From Lepidodermella squamata (Eukaryota; Gastrotricha), in assembly GCA_047495785.1 (NCBI GenBank), contig JBLDXI010000054.1, forward strand, positions 1,550,001-1,614,000: a stretch of 64,000 nt of DNA. The letters are read 5' to 3'. The position numbers and the translations under genes were made by a program. Below are positions 11,531-23,811 of the stretch, piece by piece. The notes under the pieces were generated by a model, which was not told the origin of the DNA, did not search any database, and saw only the letters and a program-made list of their open reading frames with translations. Each line of letters opens with the position of its first letter. The first letter of the stretch is position 1.

Positions 11531-13460
11531 TGCCCTGGAAGCAGAATGTTAACTTTGAAAAAATGAGAAGCAAGAAGTAGGTTTTTTTGTGGCTCATATA
11601 AGCGTAATTTATTGCTGATAGAATTCAGGGTATTCAAACATGGTTCTGTCATGAATGATGAAGCTGCAAACAATTCGTTATGTGTAATAGGGCAAGCTAA
11701 GAGGTGAGCCGAGAAAAACGTCACCTCTCGCTAGTTTATGACCAACTATGCAGCGTGACATAGCCCATGCCTGGGAGGCATTGTATCAGTTTGCCGGGCT
11801 CTTGAGCTTGAACTTGAGTTTCCAACACGGCAAAAGTAAGGCCTGTCCTAACTCAACAATTAATTCTTGTTTTATTTTTCCAAGTTTTTACGTTAAAAAT
11901 AATTCGGAGATTGAAATGTCTGCGGTTTTATATTATTTCATTTTTAAAACGCCCCTCTCTAGCAAATACTTTGAATATTCGCCATAAATCAAGGTTTAGT
12001 CATAAAAATAAGAGAAAAGTTGGATAATTATCAGCCCGAGCCCAACTTAATCCGAAGTCAAATTCAAAAATAATTAAATTCAAGGGAAATTCAAGGGTAA
12101 TTCCGCACTTGGAATAAAGTTTACGAAGACAAGTGGACAATATTGTACTTCAAAACCGCTCCACTTTCACCGATGTTCACCTGCGATGGGGCTTTTGTCA
12201 TTTCAACTGGACAATTCGTTAGCTTTACGATAGTTTTATTTTCATGTAACAAATATTTGCGAAGAATCTACATGTGTCAGAAAATATAAACAGAGCGGGC
12301 GATTTTTGGGTTCTGCTAACGAAAATTCGGATGAATTCGGAGAAACAAAAGCAATTGTCTTGCACTGAGCAAGAGATTGGTTAGTTTCGGGACATTTCCC
12401 GCGAATTTAATCAGTATAATACCAACGGCAGTATATTAATGCCGGCAGTTGAAAAAATATGGAGAACACCACAGGAAAACTGTACTGCTACATGGTAATG
12501 ATGATTCATCACCCAAATGCGTGTTTCAATTTTTGTCATGTTTCATGTTTTCCAGTCACGATAATTTAAAAGTGAATTTTATTGCGATAGTGAAAAATTG
12601 AATCAGATGAATAATGAAAAATTAGAAAATTCTATATGTAAAAATAAAAATTTTAATTTTTCGGAGAAAATGTGTCAATAAATTTTTGCTATTAAATATC
12701 TAATAAATTTTGGTTTTATCAAAATATTTTAATAATTTATGCATTTTTCACCTAGGGTCCATTTTATCTCGGCTCTCACTTTAACTTCCGAATTTTCGAT
12801 CAATCAATCGTGCATGACCCGCTGAGTAACAGCCCGCAGTACTTAGTCATGAGGGTCACGAGCCGCGGCTGAGTCTAATCAATAATAGCCAGCACAATTG
12901 CACGCGCACTGATGCTGACCTCTACACTTATAGAATATTAAGGCGCACGCTTGCGTACATTCATGTTTGCGCGCGTGTAAACAATAACCAGTTGTTCGCG
13001 ATAGCGTCGGCCGACTCGTTCTATATATAAAAATATCTAATATTCTGTATATCTGAGGAAACAAAGCGAGCCCTTGTATTACACTAAAACTCTGCGACCC
13101 ATCAACATCGCCATATTTTCTACATTTCTCATATTTCTGACCATTTTTCAAATTCACACTCCATTTTTTAACCTACATTTTGAATTTTGAGATAAATCAT
13201 TTAATTAGCTGAATGTAAAAAATATTGATCGCCACCCCAATTCATTTTAATTTTCACAAATTTCTCATCATTTCTCATCATAGCCCATGTCAGACAACCG
13301 CGATGGTCTAATTCCTTGCTTATCCTGTGTTCATTTTTAGCTAACTCGATTTTTGAAGAATTTATAACGTACTCCGTTATTGTCCGCCAATTAGGTCAGC
13401 TTTCATCGCTACATAGGACGATTTAGACCTTTTTTTTAACCTTCCGATCCTTGGCATGCG
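11531..13460. other. Intergenic, includes 5' flank of the transposase-derived gene copy A
   Basis: No supported gene; ORFs at 11524-11724, 11748-11987 and 12879-13157 have no family signal. The part from about 12770 matches sequence at 17345-17720 upstream of transposase copy B (see the duplication entry). Confidence 0.55.
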
Positions 13461-16000
13461 ATGCGCAAAAGAAAAGTAGCTGATTGGATACTTCAAGAGA
13501 AAGAAGCCAGGCATGGCGGGGAGGAGTACGAAAGACGAGAGCTGAAATACCGTAGAAGGAATACCGGTTCGTTGATACGCCTTTCCAGAATATAGTTTTG
13601 TATTTATTTGCTATTTGACATTCCAGGCGAGCTGTATGTCATGAGAAAAGCCAGCCACGTCAGGGCAAGGGCCGGCGTTCGGTTGATAAACTGCTGCCCT
13701 AAGAAATGCTACGAAAAATTCAGCGATGACCAAATAGCTAGTTTCGAAAGAGCGTACCGCAGCGGCAGAAACCTGCACGAGCAACGCATTTTCATTTCCC
13801 GATTCGCGAACAAATCGCCCCGCAACGTAAGAGCCGTTATCACCTACTCCATTCCGGCGCAGTACGCCCTGCCGAAGCATCAAACAAAGGGCACGATTTT
13901 GCTGGCCGTATGCAAGCGCTTCTTCCTGAAGGCCCTCGATGTTAGCCAGAAATTCGTTAGATACACGCTCGACAACAAGGTGTCTGAAAACGGTCTCACA
14001 GTTCAGCCGGATCTTCGAAAGGCGAGTAGTAACTCGGCGAACTGCCGTCTACAACCGGCGACGATTCAATCGATTAAAGACTTCGTTCAGGTCCGACTTC
14101 ATAGCGCGTAAATATTCTGTCCTATCTATGATCATGCCTTTTGAAATTGTTGTTTCTTATAGACGTTTGAGTCATCACAGAAGGTCGCAGACAAATAGGT
14201 TGTACGTAGACTCGCAGCTGACAGTCAGCTCGCTATACCGGCAGTGGATTGATTTCATAGCGAAAAATCCACAGCCCGATGTAAACAAATGCTGCTACGA
14301 ATCATTCAGAGTGCAATTTAAGGAAAATTTCAAAAATTACAGCTTCACCCAACCGAGAAACGACAGGTTGGTTGAGATTTAAGAGTTCGAAGTTCACTCA
14401 TTTTTTTTTATTATAGATGCAAAGTCTGTGCCCGTTACTCGATGATGTCAAAAGCTGAGCGGGATCGCAACATTTCTTACTACGCCCGTCACCTTCAGGA
14501 GAAAAATTGCAGCCGAGAATTCAGAAGGGCTCGAGTCGATGCTGCGAAGGCTTCACTGCGTGACGATTACAATTCGCCTAAATCGGCCTACTTGCAGTTT
14601 GACATGATGAAGCACTTACTGGTAAGGATAAATACATAGATCTGAGATGTCGTATTAAGAAATTGCGATTCAGACCCCATGCACCAACTTTGCTTATCGC
14701 CACCAAGAAAAATTCATCACGCATTGCTTCACGGTTTTAAATTGCGGAACTGGCAATGCCGTCAATTACTGCTATGACGAAGATCAAGGTAATAGGAATA
14801 CATACTGGAAGAACTGATTAGGAATTTTATTCGTTCATCCCTCGTTTTCATAGGAGGGCAGGGTGCAACAGAAATTGGAACCTGTTTATCGCACTATTTA
14901 ACAACATACTTGGACGAAAATGTCGAACTGGTAACATTGTGCTCAGACAGCACTGTTGGTCAAGGCAAAAACAGGTAATAATTCAAAAAAATGACGCAGT
15001 TCTAATTTAGCCATTGAAAACTTCAAAACTGGCCATTCTTTTCCAGGTTCATTCCTAATGCGATCTTCCACGCTATGAGAAAAATTAATACGGAGAGAGC
15101 CCGTCGTTTCGGACCAGCTCACAAGCGACTGCGAGTGGTTGATCACATGTTTTTGGTGAATTTTTGCCATGGCTGCAGTAACCGTTAACCATTTCATTCT
15201 TTTCACAGATTCCCGGCCATACTCAGGTTAGCAACAAATCTCGTCTTTGATCTTCTTTTCAGCAAATGAAGTTTCCCCATTATGTAGATGGCTGTAGATA
15301 ACGTGCATGGGCTCATCGAGCAGTCGAGAAAACGCCGTGGCAATGTCACGGATCATCTTGAATGGAGGGACATCATCAAGAAGGCCAGGCCATCACCAAA
15401 CCAATATGACGTCGTCGAAATGACGCACGACAAATTTCTGAACCTCAAGGCTAGCCCCAACTACTTCTCAACCCTAACTGACCACAACTCTCTCAAAATC
15501 TCGGAGAATGTCCTCTATCGGTATACTTTTGACGCGGCTAGCAGGCACGAACTGTTGGCTCGAAAGAGCTATGCGGATCTCGAAGATGAGCCCCTCCCAG
15601 ACCTGGCTGCTGATGGGCAAACTAGTGACGATCTGGTCAATAATGGCGTCAAGTTTGACTTGCGTCTGATCTCCTCGAGACTTCGTCCATTTTCTTACAA
15701 CGGCGAGCCTCCACGGGCGTACCAGTCGCGGTTGAAGATCAAATTCGAGAAGAAACTCGATTTGATCCAGTGGCTTATCGATGGCGTATTTTCTCCGCAA
15801 CAACGGGATTTTATTCTCGGATTACCGTGTGACATTACATCGGCAAAGAACAAGGAGCTTTATGACAGCAAAATTGCTCTCCTGGACCAAAAATATCTTC
15901 GCAACGAATGGGACGAAGACGATGACGATTTGAAGGACGCTATTGCTCAATGTTGATTCGCAATGGTTTATTCTTAATTGTTATTCTCGTAGTTTTATCT
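12770..16000 (+). repeat. Segmental duplication, unit 1
   Basis: The 5' flank (shared words include GCACGCGCACTGATGCTGAC and AACAAAGCGAGCCCTTGTAT) and all nine exons of the transposase-derived gene recur at about 17345-20640 in the same order and orientation, offset about 4.6 kb. Similarity drops off after the gene's stop codon. Confidence 0.8.
13461..15956 (+). CDS. Transposase-derived protein, DUF7869-like, copy A
   Basis: Nine exons (13461-13566, 13627-14107, 14163-14366, 14417-14621, 14674-14788, 14854-14974, 15047-15155, an 18-nt micro-exon 15209-15226, and 15288-15956) give 675 residues. A basic N-terminus is followed by Cys pairs (NCCPKKC, then CKVCARY), as in a zinc-binding region. 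A core reading LNCGTGNAVNYCYDED, GGQGATEIGTCLSHYL, LCSDSTVGQGKN and IPGHTQMAVDNVHGLIE follows. This order of motifs matches the large family of invertebrate uncharacterised proteins with the DUF7869 domain, which I take to be RNase H-like and transposon-derived. Candidate acidic residues lie in YDED, CSDS and AVDN. The ORF has no disruption. No terminal inverted repeats were found. The family name is from memory and should be tested. Confidence 0.75.
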
Positions 16001-16388
16001 ATGTTTGAAAAATCCTGAAATGGATAAATGATCGAAAAACCATAAAAAAATTGAAAATTTAAAACCGTTTTTCAAACAAAAGTTTCGTTTCGCTTCGTTT
16101 GTTTGAGTAACGCATTGTTCGTTCATCTTCACAACTCTTCAAACAACCCTTCAAACAACATTAAGCAATAGAAGCTTGGACGTAACTTACCCGGACAACA
16201 TTTTTAACGATGCTTTAGGTTAGCACTGCGGCCGCAGCTTGGAGCAGGCAAAGCTCGAAATATGAGGGAATCACCGATGAATCAGAAAAGTTTGAGTCGG
16301 CAGAACAATTTAGTTCCCGGGTAACCCGAACAAAAAAAAGTTTATCAAATGCGACTTTTCTCGTGTTTTTTTACGTGTTTTCTAAGTA

Positions 16389-16724
16389 GGGTTTTTTGGG
16401 ATTTAATTTGAAATTAGCGTAATATGTCGAGAATATACTAATAGCTAGAAATATCGTAATTTGATTCAAATAATTGCTTAATTAAAAATGTGTCTCTGGC
16501 GGGGGTTGAACCATCGAACATTGATGCACCAGCCCAACGCCTCACCAACTACGCCACCAGCGATCACATAAATGCTGTTGTTTTTATTGGTTTATAAATA
16601 ACTTGCACTTTGGACTTGGTTGTTTTTTCGACGCCAAGTCCATATTTCATTTTCGAGATTTCTTGACATTGCAAAAAATCTCGACATTTTTACGCTAATT
16701 TCAAATTAAATCCAAAAGAACCCC
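16389..16724. mobile_element. Short element with about 42-bp terminal inverted repeats
   Basis: Left end 16389-16430 and right end 16681-16724 are near-perfect reverse complements sharing GATTTAATTTGAAATTAGCG. The interior of about 250 bp contains a tRNA-like segment. It has the size and form of a MITE. No clear target-site duplication was found, so its exact ends are uncertain. Confidence 0.65.
16497..16563 (-). repeat. tRNA-like segment inside the TIR element
   Basis: On minus, GGTGGCGTAGTTGGTGAGGC fits a tRNA A-box and D-arm, and GATGGTTCAACCCC fits a B-box. The acceptor and T stems do not pair well, so a functional tRNA is unlikely. A SINE-like or captured tRNA fragment is preferred. Confidence 0.4.
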
Positions 16725-17344
16725 AAAACCGCAATTAAAATCACAGGGTCGATATCAGTCGAAAAAACGCCACTCTATGAATGGCAGAAAAAGTCGTATT
16801 TTTTTCGTGATATCACTGTGCAATTTTTTCATAACGATCAACCTCGCAAAAAACTGGCACGCGCCGTCTACTTTTTTGGGCATTTCTCGCACTAAGACAG
16901 AAATACTCCAATAACAGCAATAAAACCTCCAAATGACTGAATGAATCATCGTTGGCGATGAAAAAAATAGCCACAAAACCCGTAAAAAATAATGCGAACC
17001 AAAAAAACTCTTAAACAGTGTGCACTTTTTTGTTCGGGAAATGAGATCTGCGTCGAATTCGTAATCGTGATGCCCTGTTACAATTTCAGAATAATTCACC
17101 ATAGGCAGCAGACAACCGAGCCCCGAGAAGCATTTGCCGCTATCCATTTGAATACCCAAACGGCTTATATCGGATCTCCCGGACTAGTTTTTGCCTGCTA
17201 CCTAGAACATTTAAGGTGATGATGAATAAGGCGCCATGCTCCATATGCAAAACAGCAAACAGCACGCGCAATGCTGCTGACATTCACATATAAAATATTA
17301 AGACGCATGTTCGAATGTTATTTTATGAATTGATGACCTCGGCT

Positions 17345-20300
17345 CGCCTTTATTTCGGGTCTCACGCTGTAACTTCGAAATTTTCGAAAAATCAATCGTG
17401 AATGACCCGCTGAGTAACATCCCGCAGTCCGCAGTACTTAGTCATGAGGGTCATGAGCCACGGCTGAATATAACCAATAATAGCCAGCACAATCGCACGC
17501 GCACTGATGCTGACCTCTACACACATGAAATATTAAGGCGCACGCTCGCGTACATTCATGTTTGCGCGCGTGTAAACAATAACAAGTTGTTCACGATAGC
17601 GTCGGCCGACTCATTCTATATATAAAACCATCTAATATTCTGTATATGCGAGGAAACAAAGCGAGCCCTTGTATTACACTAAAACTCTGCGACCCATCAT
17701 CACCGCAACATTTGCTATATTTTTCCTATTTCTGACTATTTAACATTTAAAATTCGAGCTCCATTTTTAACCTTAAATTTATAATTTTTAGATAAATCAG
17801 TCGATTAGTTTTCGAACGATGTAAAAAATATTGATAATCATCCCCAATGCATTTCATTTTTCACTGATTGCATATTATTTTCATTATAACCCATGTCACA
17901 CAATGGCTATTGTTGGCCTATCATTTGAGGCGAACTCGATTTTTTAAGTCGTTCGACAACAATCTTAAAACAATATTTTGTACTCCATTATTCTCTGTCA
18001 ATTCACCCTACTTTCATCTCCAAACTCCACATAGGCCGATACACACCTTTCTCAACTTTCTCCCCTTTACATACGATGCGTAAAAGAAAAGTAGCTGATT
18101 GGATACTTCGCGAGAAAGCAGCAAGGCATGGCGGGGAGGAGTACGAAAGACGGGAGCTGAAATACCGTAGAAAGACAACCGGTTCGTTTAAATTTTCTAT
18201 GCTTTTCCCAAGAAAAAGCTATCAATTTAATGAGACACAGCATTAAAATGGTTTGATATTCCAGGTGAACTGTATGTCATGAGAAAAGCCAGCCACGTCA
18301 GGGCAAGGGCCGGCGTCCGACTTATCAACTGCTGCCCCAAGAAGTGCTACGAAAAATTCAGCGACGACCAGATTGCTAATTTTGGAAATGCTTACAGAAG
18401 CAGCAAAAGCTTGCATGAGCAACGGATTTTCATTTCCCGTTTCGTTAGCAAATCTCCCCGTAACATCCGAGCCGTTATTACCTACACAATTCCCTCACAA
18501 TACGCTCTGCCTAAATTTCAAACCAAAGGGACAATTGCCATCGCTGTATGCAAGCGTTTCTTCCTCAAAGCTCTTGATGTCAGCAAAGATTTTGTAAAAT
18601 ACACCCTCACCCACAAGTTAGCTGATAATGGCCTGGAAATTCTACCGGATCTTCGGAAGGCGAGTAGCTCATCGGCGACCTGCCGACTGCAACCTGCAAC
18701 AATTCAATCGATCAAAGATTTCGTTCAGGTCCGACTTCACAGCGCGTAAGCATTCTGGCGCATAAATCGTGGTTATAAGATTTCAGTTTCTAATAGACGT
18801 TTGAGCCATCACAGAAGGTCGCAGACAAATAGGTTGTACGTGGACTCAAAGTTGACAGTCAGCGCGCTATACCGGCAATGGATTGATTTCATCGCGAAAA
18901 ATCCACAGCCCGATGTAAACAAATGCTGCTACGAATCATTCAGAGTGCAATTTAAGGAAAATTTCAAAAATTACAGCTTCACCCAACCGAGAAACGACAG
19001 GTTGGTTGAGATTTAAGAGTTCGAAGTTCACTCATTTTTTTTTATTATAGATGCAAAGTCTGTGCCCGTTACTCGATGATGTCAAAAGCTGAGCGGGATC
19101 GCAACATTTCTTACTACGCCCGTCACCTTCAGGAGAAAAATTGCAGCCGAGAATTCAGAAGGGCTCGAGTCGATGCTGCGAAGGCTTCACTGCGTGACGA
19201 TTACAATTCGCCTAAATCGGCCTACTTGCAGTTTGACATGATGAAGCACTTACTGGTAAGGATAAATACATAGATCTGAGATGTCGTATTAAGAAATTGC
19301 GATTCAGACCCCATGCACCAACTTTGCTTATCGCCACCAAGAAAAATTCATAACGCATTGCTTCACGGTTTTAAATTGCGGAACTGGCAAAGCCGTCAAT
19401 TACTGCTATGACGAAGATCAAGGTAGAAACAATGGAACAACTAGTTATGATTGCCATTCTATCGTGTTTCTTTCCCATAGGAGGGCAAGGCGCGACAGAG
19501 ATCGGCACCTGTTTATTGCACTATTTAACAACATATCTGGACGATGATGTCGAACTGGTTACATTGTGCTCGGACAGCACTGTTGGTCAGGGCAAAAACA
19601 GGTAATAATTAAGAAAAATAGTTAACCATCGAAACGTGAAGCGTGAAGAGAAAATACGTTTCTGACTTGGGTTTTAATGACCGTTTCTACAGATTCATTC
19701 CGAATGCGATATTTCACGCTATGAGAAAGATCAACGCGGAGAGGGCTCGTCGCTTGGGACCTGCCCACAAGCGTCTGCGAGTAGTTGATCACATGTTTTT
19801 GGTGAGTTTTTGCCATACCTGCTGTAATCGCTAACCATTTCTATCTTTGATCATTTCAAACAGATTCCCGGCCATACTCAGGTTAGTCAGAAAGCTCATC
19901 TTAGTTATTGACTGAATCATTCATTCCTTTGCATAGATGGCTGTAGATAACGTGCATGGGCTTATCGAGCAGTCGAGGAAACGCTGTGGCAATGTCACTG
20001 ATCATCTTGAATGGAGAGACATCATCAAGAAGGCCAGGCCATCGCCAAACCAATATGACGTCGTCGAAATGACCCACGACAAATTTCTGAACCTCAAGGC
20101 CAGCCCCAACTACTTCTCAACCCTAACTGACCACAACTCTCTCAAAATCTCGGAGAATGTCCTCTATCGGTATACTTTTGACGCGGCTGGCAGGCACGAA
20201 CTGTTGGCTCGGAAGGGCTATGCGGATCTCCAGGACGAGCCCCTCTCAGACCTACCGGCTGATGGGCAAACAAGTGAAGATCTGGTCAATAATGGCGTCA

Positions 20301-20640
20301 AGTTTGATCTGCGTCTGGTCTCCTCGAGACTTCGTCCATTTTCTTACAACGGCGAGCCTTCACGAGCGTACCAGTCGCGGTTGAAGATCAAGTTCGAGAA
20401 GAAACTCGATTTGATCCAATGGCTCATCGATGGCGTATTTTCTCCGCAGCAACGGGATTTCATTCTTGGATTACCGTGTGACATATCTTCGCCGACGAGC
20501 AAGGAGCTTTATGATAGCAAAATCGCTCTTCTGGACCAAAAATATCTTCGCAACGAATGGGATGAAGATGATGACGATTTGATGGACGCTTGCGCCAAAA
20601 GTTGATTCAATGTTACTTTTGCCCAATTATTGTGCTCAAC
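17345..20640 (+). repeat. Segmental duplication, unit 2
   Basis: Counterpart of the unit at 12770-16000. Exon lengths of all nine exons are identical between the units, while most introns differ in sequence. The exception is a nearly identical tract spanning exons 3-5. Confidence 0.8.
18076..20605 (+). CDS. Transposase-derived protein, DUF7869-like, copy B
   Basis: Nine exons: 18076-18181, 18265-18745, 18797-19000, 19051-19255, 19308-19422, 19481-19601, 19693-19801, 19864-19881 (18 nt) and 19937-20605. They give 675 residues, the same length as copy A exon by exon. The motifs of copy A (NCCPKKC, CKVCARY, CSDSTVGQGKN, IPGHTQ-MAVDNVHG) are all kept and the frame is uninterrupted. The C-terminus differs (acidic DDDD run then LMDACAKS). 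Two intact, diverged copies suggest selection on the protein or recent activity. It sits just downstream of the 3' end of GGT copy B (convergent). Confidence 0.75.
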
Positions 20641-20990
20641 CTTGTTTTGTCTAAAAATGGTTCTTGAAATAACATGAAAACACAATTGAACACAATGAAC
20701 ACAATTGAAAAACTTCCAGCGAACCTTTAAACAACGCTTTTTGAAAGTGAAGCAAAAAATATATTTTGCAGAGAAAGGGGCTGATTTATTGGCCTACCTA
20801 CTGATAACATGAGTGAACACAGCAATATATGCAAATATTCCAGCTGAAAGCTGAACACTGATCAACTAAATTTGCCTTTTGCAACAAAATCGCTAAGATC
20901 CATTTTTTCTCTTGATTTTTCATAATGCAGTACGAATGTCATTGAAATGAGCCCTGTGTATATCTCCAGAGGTTCAAAAACTTGATTCAG
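20606..20990. other. Convergent intergenic spacer
   Basis: AT-rich spacer between transposase copy B (+) and GGT copy B (-). No feature beyond possible 3' UTR sequence. Confidence 0.6.
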
Positions 20991-23811
20991 CTAAAACCCG
21001 TCCGTGTAGCCCTGCGGCTGACGTGGGTCGCTCATAGCGTGTATGACCGCGCGTTTCATATCCGTGTCCCACATTCGCTCGATGGCTTGGACCGCCGAAA
21101 AGTACGCCGCTTGGTCAGCTTCCTGTCGCGTGTGGCCGAATTCACGCTTCAGTACATCAAGCAGATTCGTCGGAGCAGAACCGTCGCGCTCGTACTGCAG
21201 TGCCTCGGGGTATAGCTGGTGATGCAAGCGAGTCGCATCAACCGATTGCTTGATATCTTGGCCGAATACCAAAATTCGAACGGCTACGTCAACGGTGCTA
21301 GTCGCGGTTTTTGTGCCACCAGCAGCACCTACAACAAGACGTACTGAGAACGTGGTTTCGTTCGCCATTTTTTGGACGAAGATTGTCGGGCACATTGAGG
21401 AGACAGGGCGTTTTCCGGGTTTGATAGCATTGGCTCGGCTTTGTAACAGACCGGCCGCGTTGGCCTTCTTGCTCGTTGAGAATGCGTCCATTTCATTGTT
21501 GAAGTAAATGCCAGTTCGGCGACCAAATACTGCACTGCCAAAGCTGGAAGGCAAGACATAGTTTAGTACAAATATCAAGTTCCAGATTATCTCCTGGAAA
21601 TCCTTGAAATTTCTCAAACAGGAGAAAGCAACTTCACTTCATTTTCAAAGAGGAATTTTCTTTTGACTGGGACCTTACATGCTTGATAGTGTTCATCATA
21701 TTTTCTTAATGCTGGTAGCAATAGTAAGATGAAAGCTGAAAGCTGATCTTACTTTGAATTAATTGTCGACGATACAGAAATCGCATTTCCAGCCCCATCG
21801 ATGATCGACAAATGCGATGTAGTGCCACCCCTCGGCTGCTGGAACATCGTTGGCTCGTAACTTTTCGTCAAAGGCCGAGCCGCCGTGTCATTAATCATCG
21901 TCCGATACGTGCGTCCATAAGCCGCTGCCGTTAAATTAGCCACCCACGCCGTCATTTCCGGCTGGAACGAACTGTCACCCATCATACTCATCTTCGCATG
22001 AGCGTATTTGAATGTTTCAATCAAACGGTGATGAGTTAGAGGGTTCAGCCCATCTTCAGGCCTTAGGTTGTAATTTGAGAGAATATTCAGCATAAACGCG
22101 ACCAGAGCACCACTAGCAGGCGGGCGGGGTGTGAACAGTTTCAGGCCATCAGTTCGGCCGGGCATTGCGAATTCGATAGGTTGCCGCCATTGAACGCGAT
22201 AACGCTTCAGATCGTCGATTGTTATCGGGGATTTGATGTCTTTCAGGTCTGATACGATGTCGTTTGCGAATGAGCCGTTGTAGAAGGCCGCAGATCCGTT
22301 GTCGGCGATTCGAGTTAGCGTGGTCGCTAGACTGGGACACGTCATTATATCGCCAGCTCGGTAGAGACGACCAGTTCTCGCATTTGTGATAAAGGTCCTG
22401 TTTATTTTTAAATAAAATATTGGTACAATATGTTTCTGTAACATGTTGTTGACATTTTTTGAAATTTCAGAAATGACAATTGGGAATTCTTAGGAATAAA
22501 AATTCCGATATTTCCTGATAGATATTTCCTAAACATTAAAATACTGGATTTACTTGTGATCGCGAAATGGTGTTTGATCTTTTGTCGCGTTGAGTACTGT
22601 ATTTCGGTTGATTTCGTCGATGGCGATCTCGCCAGCTTTTGTCAGTTTGAAACCAGTTCGACACAGCTGGATTGCCGGTTCGAAGAGGCTTTTCCATGGC
22701 AAAAGACCCCATTTCGCGTGCACTTCGCCAAGTCCAGCTATAAAGCCAGGCACCGCAATCGCATAAGGTCCTATAGTGAATAGGAAATAATTTAAGATAA
22801 CAACATTTTTGGAATCTTTGAATAACTCACCAAATACCGAGCTGAGTGTTCCATTCTCGAAAAGATCTTCATTCGCGGCCAACGGAGCAACCGAACCGGC
22901 ATCGACGGTCCAGCCACGTTGATTTTTCTGATCCCAAATGGTCATGTGCAATCCACCGCCTATGCCGCCCATGTGAAAGTTGACGACGTTATCGCAGGCC
23001 AGGGTGGCTACGGCAGCATCGATTGCCGATCCGCCGCGAACTAGCACGGAATTACCGATTTCGGAGCATTCGCCAGCTTCAGAGGCCACTGCAGCGTAGC
23101 GGTAGACGCCCATAGAGGATTTTGAAGCTGAAATTGAAATTATAAAACATTTTAAAAGTAAAATTTGATTTGAATTGAACTGAAATTTGAAAAATTTAAG
23201 AATAAGAAATTCTTTGATCAAAAGACAGAAGTTTTTTTCCAAGAATAGGAAGTTCATTTTCTCACCTTGACCGAATTCACTTAGCATGTACTCGTTACCA
23301 GGCAACGGTCTGGGTAACCTCGTGCAATTACCCGGGCGGCTCCAAGTCAGCGTTTTGGCATCACAAACAATCGAGCTAGCTCCAGCCAGTCTGAAATTTG
23401 GAATGCAAACGACCCGCCTTTCAGCACCAGCTCGCGATTCGCCGTCCAAGACCTGACCGGACGTGACCGTGGGAGGGCGACCGCAGGTTCCAGTACACGA
23501 CCCAAAGGCTCCAGTCCTCCACTCGCCCGTATTTCCATCACAAGTTCGCGTTTTCCCGGTCGGGGCGATGTAAAACCCGTCTTGGCAGACAATATTCACG
23601 ACCAGGCCAGCTGCGGCTTGGCTGAGAGGCGACAGCACGGTACTGGCATTGCCTGATACATATACCCCATTCGTCAAATTCGGAAGCGTGCAGGTCTGAT
23701 TGGAAAATTAAGATAAAAATCGACAAAAATGGCGTAAATCGATACCTTAGCTGCTACTAGAGCAGCAGACGCGGCCACTAGCGTGAAGTTGAGCGCTAAT
23801 TTAACAAACAT
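20991..23811 (-). CDS. Secreted CCP(sushi)-gamma-glutamyltransferase, copy B
   Basis: Six exons on minus: 23811-23746, 23695-23266, 23127-22831, 22770-22554, 22397-21753 and 21543-20991, giving 735 residues. Layout matches copy A: signal peptide (MFVKLALNFTLVAASAALVAA), two CCP modules (CTLPNLT...GSC and CGRPPTV...GNC), then the GGT domain. The nucleophile is Thr530 in TTSHLSII, followed by STINSNFGS, NNEMDAFS, RPVSSMCP and GAAGGTK. The usual TYFGS is SNFGS and NNEMDDFS is NNEMDAFS here, so substrate preference may differ from copies A and C. Intron positions and phases equal those of copy A. Confidence 0.9.

Larger units (their letters stand above)
15957..18075. other. Spacer between the two transposase-derived copies
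   Basis: No supported gene. It holds a TIR-bounded element with a tRNA-like core (16389-16724) and, from about 17345, the duplicated 5' flank of copy B. Confidence 0.6.

Noticed and set aside
16497-16563. Functional tRNA gene
   Set aside because: The A-box and B-box are recognisable, but acceptor and T stems do not pair and the segment lies inside an inverted-repeat element.
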